Shown here one piece after another: positions 62,137-64,000 of a stretch of DNA of 64,000 bases. A program made the position numbers and the translations under genes. The first letter of the stretch is position 1; each line of letters starts with the position of its first letter. The notes under the pieces are model-generated. The model made no database searches, was not told where the DNA came from, and worked only from the letters and a program-made list of their open reading frames with translations. Origin of the DNA: Nitzschia sp. pyKryTriq1 (lineage: Eukaryota; Bacillariophyta; Bacillariophyceae; Bacillariales; Bacillariaceae); assembly GCA_956465555.1 (NCBI GenBank), contig OY101119.1:3210629-3274628 (forward strand), in the 5' to 3' direction.

Positions 62137-64000
62137 ATGAACCCCAACGCAAAGCCAGCAGCAGCAGCAGTCGTAGAAGAACGAACCGATTTTGCCGTTC
62201 GCATCAAGCAGATTTTCGATGCGAACGAAACTCTACGGGAAACGTCGGGCACGTTACGACATCAGTTGCAAGAGCGAGATAGGCAACTGGAAGAGTTATC
62301 GCGTCAACTGGACGAAGCTCAAAAGGATCAGAGTGTCAGTGAAGTAATGATGCAACGGCAGCTACTAGAATGGCAACATCGAGCGCAGGCGTTGGAGCAA
62401 CAAAACCAAGTACTATTGCTACAACACGAGTGCCAGAAACACCATTCAAAGCCTGATCCTAAACTGGTACAAGCACAACAACGTTGGGAAGAGCTAGAAC
62501 TTGAAAATAATCATCTATTGGATCAACAACGCACGCAGCAAGACAGCTGGGGCCATCAACGAAATTTATACCAGCGCGAAATCGCTTCTCTGCAGGAAAA
62601 TATCAAAGGACTAGAGCATCGTCTCGAGTATTTCGAGGAGTCTCGCCGGGAGGTACTGCCAGACAAGAGGAGTCGATCGATCGAGCTCTCGTCGTCCACG
62701 GGTGAACCTTCGCAAGAAGAAGAACGAAACGAAACGAGGGCGGTCGTAGCTAGCTTGCAGAAACTCTTGCAGCAAAAGGAACAAGCTGAAATCGCTTTGC
62801 AGGAAGAACTTTTGGACAGCCACCACGAAGCTCGAATGGCAAGGGAAGAAGCAGAATGTGCGCAAGAACGTGTGGAACTTCTCGAAACTTATTTGGAAGT
62901 CAGCTTGAATAGTATGCCAAGTCAAGAAAAAGACCTTGCTGCCACCATTATTCAGAGCGTTCATAATTTGGAAGAGCAGCAGCACGAGCGCCATCAAGAA
63001 CGTAATGTGCAGCAATCGCTTCATCAAGCGACGGACGGTCAATCATCTGAAGAAGATTCAAGTTCTCGATTATTGGCATTGCCAAACGAACCGTCTATTC
63101 AACGTGGGCTTATTTTCGACACCAGCACAGCTCCGGCCAAGCGTTTGACAGAAATATTGGATCATCATCATGCTGCAGAAGAAGTAACTAACAAAAACCA
63201 ACAAGGAGGGAACGAAGCATTACGGAACAGCATCAGCCAGGCACTTATTTCAGCGCATCGTAATAAAGTGGACGCCCAAATCATTGGCCTTCGAGAACAA
63301 TGTGAGACTTTGACGAAACAGTGCGAAACTCTGACGGAAGAAAAGGGAGAATGGTCGTCTCAATCTCAAGCGCAGCTCGAACAAATCACGAAACTTCAAA
63401 ATGAGATACAGAAAGCCAAGATCCAGGAAGACGAAATGGTCGCCTCGTTTCAAGGGCAACTCGATGCTCTCAACAATGCGAACGAAATTGAGTCGGTTCG
63501 CTTGGCCGAGATTCAAGAGCAAAACCATACTCTGGACGTGCAGTGCAGGACTCTGACGCAAGCAAGAGATGACTTGATGGCTCTATCTCATACGCAGCTC
63601 GATGAAATTACGAAACTCCAAAATGAGAAGATCCAGGTAGAAGAAACGTCCGCTTCGCTCCAACAGCAACTCGATGATCACAACAGAACAAAGGAAATCG
63701 AGTCGGTTCGCTCAGTGGAGCTTCAAGAGCGAATTCAGTCCTTGGAGGGGCAGTGCAGAATTCTTGAGGAAGAAAGGGTGAAATCGACGGTGCTATCGAA
63801 AAGGCAACTCGAGGAAATTAGGAAACTGCAAAATGAAATGCAGAAGCTCAAGAAACAAGAGGAAGAAACATCCTCTTCATTCAAAGAGCAGCTTAATGAT
63901 CACAGCAATGCGAGGGAAATTGAGTCGGTTCGTTCTGCGGAGTTTCAAGATAGAAACCAGATTCTGACTGAAGAAATCTCGAAACTTGAAAAGGAGATTC
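62137..64000 (+). CDS. Long coiled-coil protein, 5' part (runs off the window)
   Basis: ATG at 62137 (MNPNAKPAAAAVVEERTDFA) opens a frame that stays open for 621 codons to the window end, so it is partial at the 3' side. Nearly the whole protein is charged heptad-type helix: LRHQLQERDRQLEELSRQLD, LQKLLQQKEQAEIALQEELL, RVELLETYLEVSLNSM. From about 63373 three related units of 70-74 residues begin (QLEQITKLQNEIQK, QLDEITKLQNEKIQ, QLEEIRKLQNEMQKLKKQ, each followed by an EIESVR segment). Similar proteins act as golgins, centrosomal or cytoskeletal scaffolds, but no targeting domain is visible here, so no function is assigned. Confidence 0.8.
   Translation, partial: MNPNAKPAAAAVVEERTDFAVRIKQIFDANETLRETSGTLRHQLQERDRQLEELSRQLDEAQKDQSVSEVMMQRQLLEWQHRAQALEQQNQVLLLQHECQKHHSKPDPKLVQAQQRWEELELENNHLLDQQRTQQDSWGHQRNLYQREIASLQENIKGLEHRLEYFEESRREVLPDKRSRSIELSSSTGEPSQEEERNETRAVVASLQKLLQQKEQAEIALQEELLDSHHEARMAREEAECAQERVELLETYLEVSLNSMPSQEKDLAATIIQSVHNLEEQQHERHQERNVQQSLHQATDGQSSEEDSSSRLLALPNEPSIQRGLIFDTSTAPAKRLTEILDHHHAAEEVTNKNQQGGNEALRNSISQALISAHRNKVDAQIIGLREQCETLTKQCETLTEEKGEWSSQSQAQLEQITKLQNEIQKAKIQEDEMVASFQGQLDALNNANEIESVRLAEIQEQNHTLDVQCRTLTQARDDLMALSHTQLDEITKLQNEKIQVEETSASLQQQLDDHNRTKEIESVRSVELQERIQSLEGQCRILEEERVKSTVLSKRQLEEIRKLQNEMQKLKKQEEETSSSFKEQLNDHSNAREIESVRSAEFQDRNQILTEEISKLEKEI

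Overview
The window is nuclear DNA from a photosynthetic stramenopile, almost certainly a diatom and probably a pennate one. The grounds are several heat-shock-factor (HSF) type transcription factors, short GT-AG introns of 105-373 bp, plastid presequences of the ASAFAP type, proteins full of Gln, Ser, Thr, Asn and Asp homopolymers, a diatom-style WWPA/PWWP-like family, and very repeat-rich intergenic DNA. The species cannot be named from the sequence. There is one 200-N scaffold gap at 8400-8599.

Layout. 1-0.26 kb: end of a response-regulator receiver domain. 1.3-9.4 kb: accessory DNA with a transposon-like remnant, a long inverted repeat, two retroelement fragments and three members of a small, apparently undescribed gene family. 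6.6-10.8 kb (minus strand): two proteins with plastid-like presequences. 11.6-18.2 kb: a type II membrane protein whose frame is broken by a 166-bp tandem repeat, then a membrane-anchored haem peroxidase. 19.8-27.7 kb: a PWWP-like protein and two double-DNA-binding-domain HSF genes. 28.3-30 kb: a PUB-UBX protein (Cdc48/p97 cofactor type), followed by a 1.86-kb perfect TGAA array. 32.6-35.1 kb: a coiled-coil protein and an NTF2-like protein. 35.1-37.6 kb: gene-poor DNA with a 48-bp minisatellite. 37.6-44.5 kb: a third double HSF, a KH-like protein and a second PWWP-like protein. 46.1-51.2 kb: a 1292-residue multidomain protein and ribosomal stalk protein P2, divergently arranged. 51.2-54.1 kb: gene-poor DNA. 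54.1-61.6 kb: a small membrane protein, a decayed TPR gene, and a cationic amino acid transporter with two chimeric truncated tandem copies. 62.1-64 kb: the start of a long coiled-coil gene that runs off the window.

How the parts relate. No pathway is evident, but two local expansions stand out. The first is HSF plus PWWP-like genes: six HSF-type domains in three two-headed proteins, flanked by two PWWP-like paralogues. The second is the transporter array, in which downstream sequence has been fused to a transporter 3' half and then duplicated. Intergenic DNA is rich in palindromic GTAC/CTAG words; the octamer TACCGGTA occurs more than 20 times. Gene models with introns were built by eye from reading-frame continuity and splice sites and have not been checked against transcripts.
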